Shown in pieces: positions 62,222-64,000 of a stretch of 64,000 bases of DNA. The notes beneath the pieces were generated by a model that saw only the letters and a program-made list of their open reading frames with translations, did no database searches and was not told the DNA's origin. This DNA comes from Anaerolineales bacterium. GTDB taxonomy: Bacteria > Chloroflexota > Anaerolineae > Anaerolineales > Villigracilaceae. The stretch is taken from positions 186,001 through 250,000 of the forward strand of contig JAEURJ010000009.1 in the NCBI GenBank assembly GCA_016789305.1, read 5' to 3'. Both the position numbers and the translations under genes were made by a program. Positions within the stretch are counted from its first letter, which is position 1. Each line of letters starts with the position of its first letter.

Positions 62222-64000
62222 TTATGGTTTCTTGAACCACTTGGAAAATGAAGAGGTTATAGATTTGACAGCAGAAGCAGCTTTTTGAGTTGTACTCTTG
62301 ATGACATTTGATGCAGCTTGCCCAACTTTATTGATGTTATTGGCGATGTTCTGCCCTGTCGATGCTACTTTATTAGCAACCGATTGCCCCACATTGGTAA
62401 TTGTACTGGAGACCGCCTGCCCCACTTTTTGTACAACAGCAGAAGTACCGGGACTGAACGGTTTTACAAAGTTGACCAGGGCAGTGGTTGTATTGTTAAC
62501 GACGCTTGCTGCCTTTTCAGTAACTTTGGTTACAGTTGTTGTGACCGCTTGAGTAACTTTAGTAACAACCTTGGATGTGTTTTCAGCCACTTTCGTGACC
62601 TTATTAGCCAGATTTTCTCCAACCTGCGTAATTTTCTCCGCCGCTTTATTTCCAGCATTTTCTACATTATTGGCAAATTGATTCTTGGCAATCGTAGTAA
62701 GTTTACCAACTATCTCACCGCCTTGTTTAAAGTTGTTTTTCCATACTTGCGGGATTTCAGTAATAGCATCCCAATTCTCAACAGCTAAACCCACGGCACC
62801 AATCACTAAACCAATCGGTGCAGCAGCTAACAAAATAGTACCGAGTATAGGTGCCGTTACAGCGGACACGCCCAACAACAATGCTAGCGAACCAACTGCT
62901 AAAAGGCCACCGCCCAGCATCTGCAAACCCACCCCCCAACGTTCATTACTCATCGTTTGCAAATCTTGCTCCGTATTCAAACGATACCAACTAACTCCAA
63001 ATTGTAATGCCCCTCCAATAGCACCAAGCCCTCTTGAGAGAGGAGAAATGCTCTCAGCAAATTCCTGCGCGCCACGCGCCCATGTAGCTCCATTAAGAAT
63101 AGTGGAAATTCCTCTTGTTCCTTGAGAGAGATCCGCCCAACCGCTTAAAGAAGTACCCATTGTTGTAAGGTTCTTCCCTGCGGTATCATACCCTGTATAT
63201 TGCGCAACCAGACCAACTAACGTTGCAAAGCCACCTACGCTGCCAATACCATTCTCCAATGGTTTATAAGAGATATCCCCTAAATTCAATATATCTATTT
63301 GGCTGGCCTGTACAGGTCGATTGACATCTTGAATAGCTAAACTACTCCCCAACTCATTATATTGTTCAATGCTAATATTTCCCCTTTTGTAAGCCCTCCA
63401 AGCCTCATACCCTTCCAACTCTTGGTAAGTAGGGCTTTTCCCAAAAGCATCCTGAAATGAGGAAATTAAAACATCAGTAGCGACGCCGGAAGGAGGCTTT
63501 GGAAGAGACGGATTGTAACTAATATATGGCACCAAAATCTGGTTGAAAGCTTCAAGCTGACTCAGAGAAGGTGGAATCTGACTATAAGAAGTGCTAATTC
63601 TACGTACAGCAGTTGCCACAACTGGAATTTCATCTTTAAGCTCAACAACTCCTTCAATCATATTTTTTATTGCATCAAATATATCAGATGGGTTACCTGG
63701 TCCATCATCTTTTTTATCTTTTTCTCTTGTAACGATTCGGTCGCCTTCACCGGGTGGTACCTCTCTCGCATTTTGCAATAGAGCAGCAGGAATCATATTT
63801 GCTGTTGGGTTATTCGAAAAAGAAATGACGGCCGGCGCTCCTTTTTTCTTTTCCTCTTTCTTGTCCTCCTGCTGTGAATAAGTATTTTGAAACGCCATAC
63901 TGCCAGCCAACACCGTTGCAGAAGCAGCCGCAAGCAAACCCCAAGGAAGCGAGGCTGATGGTGTTGTATTTACAGACGAATTAAGTTTACCAACTCCAGC
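62222..64000 (-). CDS. Large protein with hydrophobic hairpin and 11-residue repeats (cut by right edge)
   Basis: The frame is open to the window edge, so the N terminus is missing. Near the visible start a hydrophobic stretch (WGLLAAASATVLAGSMAF) suggests a membrane helix, followed by a Lys/Glu linker. The middle is a helical domain; about 140 residues before the repeats a Gly/Ala/Leu hairpin (LGGGLLAVGSLALLLGV and LLAAAPIGLVIGAVGLAV) looks membrane-inserting, as in pore-forming or translocation domains and some phage tape measures. The last ~143 residues are thirteen 11-residue amphipathic repeats. I do not recognise the family. Confidence 0.72.
   Translation of the reverse strand, partial: AGVGKLNSSVNTTPSASLPWGLLAAASATVLAGSMAFQNTYSQQEDKKEEKKKGAPAVISFSNNPTANMIPAALLQNAREVPPGEGDRIVTREKDKKDDGPGNPSDIFDAIKNMIEGVVELKDEIPVVATAVRRISTSYSQIPPSLSQLEAFNQILVPYISYNPSLPKPPSGVATDVLISSFQDAFGKSPTYQELEGYEAWRAYKRGNISIEQYNELGSSLAIQDVNRPVQASQIDILNLGDISYKPLENGIGSVGGFATLVGLVAQYTGYDTAGKNLTTMGTSLSGWADLSQGTRGISTILNGATWARGAQEFAESISPLSRGLGAIGGALQFGVSWYRLNTEQDLQTMSNERWGVGLQMLGGGLLAVGSLALLLGVSAVTAPILGTILLAAAPIGLVIGAVGLAVENWDAITEIPQVWKNNFKQGGEIVGKLTTIAKNQFANNVENAGNKAAEKITQVGENLANKVTKVAENTSKVVTKVTQAVTTTVTKVTEKAASVVNNTTTALVNFVKPFSPGTSAVVQKVGQAVSSTITNVGQSVANKVASTGQNIANNINKVGQAASNVIKSTTQKAASAVKSITSSFSKWFKKP
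62228..62656 (-). repeat. Thirteen in-register 11-residue repeats
   Basis: The C terminus divides without gaps into 11-mers: AGNKAAEKITQ, VGENLANKVTK, VAENTSKVVTK, VTQAVTTTVTK and so on to VGQSVANKVAS, TGQNIANNINK, VGQAASNVIKS, TTQKAASAVKS and ITSSFSKWFKK. Positions 1 and 5 are hydrophobic and position 11 is often Lys. This is the 11/3 periodicity of membrane-binding helices such as synuclein, apolipoproteins and perilipin, and of group 3 LEA proteins. Confidence 0.8.

Noticed and set aside
62222..64000. Phage tape-measure protein and thus a prophage at the right edge.
   Set aside because: No capsid, tail, portal or integrase gene is nearby; the hydrophobic hairpin and 11-mers alone do not prove phage origin.
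1..64000. CRISPR arrays, tRNA or rRNA genes and insertion sequences.
   Set aside because: No regularly spaced direct repeats, cloverleaf sequences, rRNA-like stretches or transposase frames were found in the intergenic regions read.

Overview
The window reads as chromosomal DNA of a Chloroflexota bacterium, probably of the Anaerolineae type. This is an inference from gene content: arginine is made through the LysW carrier-protein route in one operon, a compact nusA-ylxR-infB-rbfA-nrnA-truB-ribF translation cluster is present, and several genes have a -10 box only 6-9 nt before the start codon. I saw no rRNA, tRNA, CRISPR array, phage or transposase gene. No taxonomy search was possible.

Left part (1-12.8 kb, all on the minus strand): a siroheme methyltransferase (cut by the edge), an uncharacterised 193-aa protein and a ferredoxin-type sulfite/nitrite reductase form one unit. 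A 20-codon cysteine-rich leader peptide and a mutually exclusive terminator/antiterminator precede it. Upstream lies a complete LysW-type arginine operon in transcription order argG-argH-lysW-argX-argF-argC-argB-argD-lysK. It too begins with a leader peptide, rich in arginine codons, followed by a trp-type four-segment attenuator. Two amino-acid pathways in one window therefore appear to be controlled by ribosome-mediated attenuation.

12.9-21 kb: unlinked housekeeping genes (GH3 glycosidase, DUF3592 membrane protein, prephenate dehydratase, Ca2+/H+ antiporter, aminotransferase, glycerate 2-kinase, secreted protein, methyltransferase). 21.2-29 kb: the translation/RNA cluster, led by a nusA attenuator. 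29-43.9 kb: a membrane protein behind an inverted-repeat operator, TfoX-like protein, lytic transglycosylase, two-component system, sugar transferase, SMP-30 family enzyme, coaD, recG, CPBP protease, degV, an autoregulated padR-HAAS pair, a DAK2/FakA-like protein and an Asp23 protein.

44-55 kb: a lower-GC surface-glycan locus with two intact and one decayed phosphodiesterase-like genes, a methyltransferase, three glycosyltransferases, a PAPS sulfotransferase, a GMC oxidoreductase and a Wzx-type flippase. Then rpmB, rpe and a Ser/Thr kinase. 57.3-64 kb (minus strand): an unrecognised membrane cassette. A large protein with a glycine-rich hydrophobic hairpin and thirteen in-register 11-residue repeats (cut by the right edge) is followed by three tandem copies of a module: a ~390-aa membrane protein, tiny ~50-aa membrane proteins and a small multi-spanning membrane protein, mostly with overlapping stop/start codons. 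This is the best candidate for an undescribed system here.
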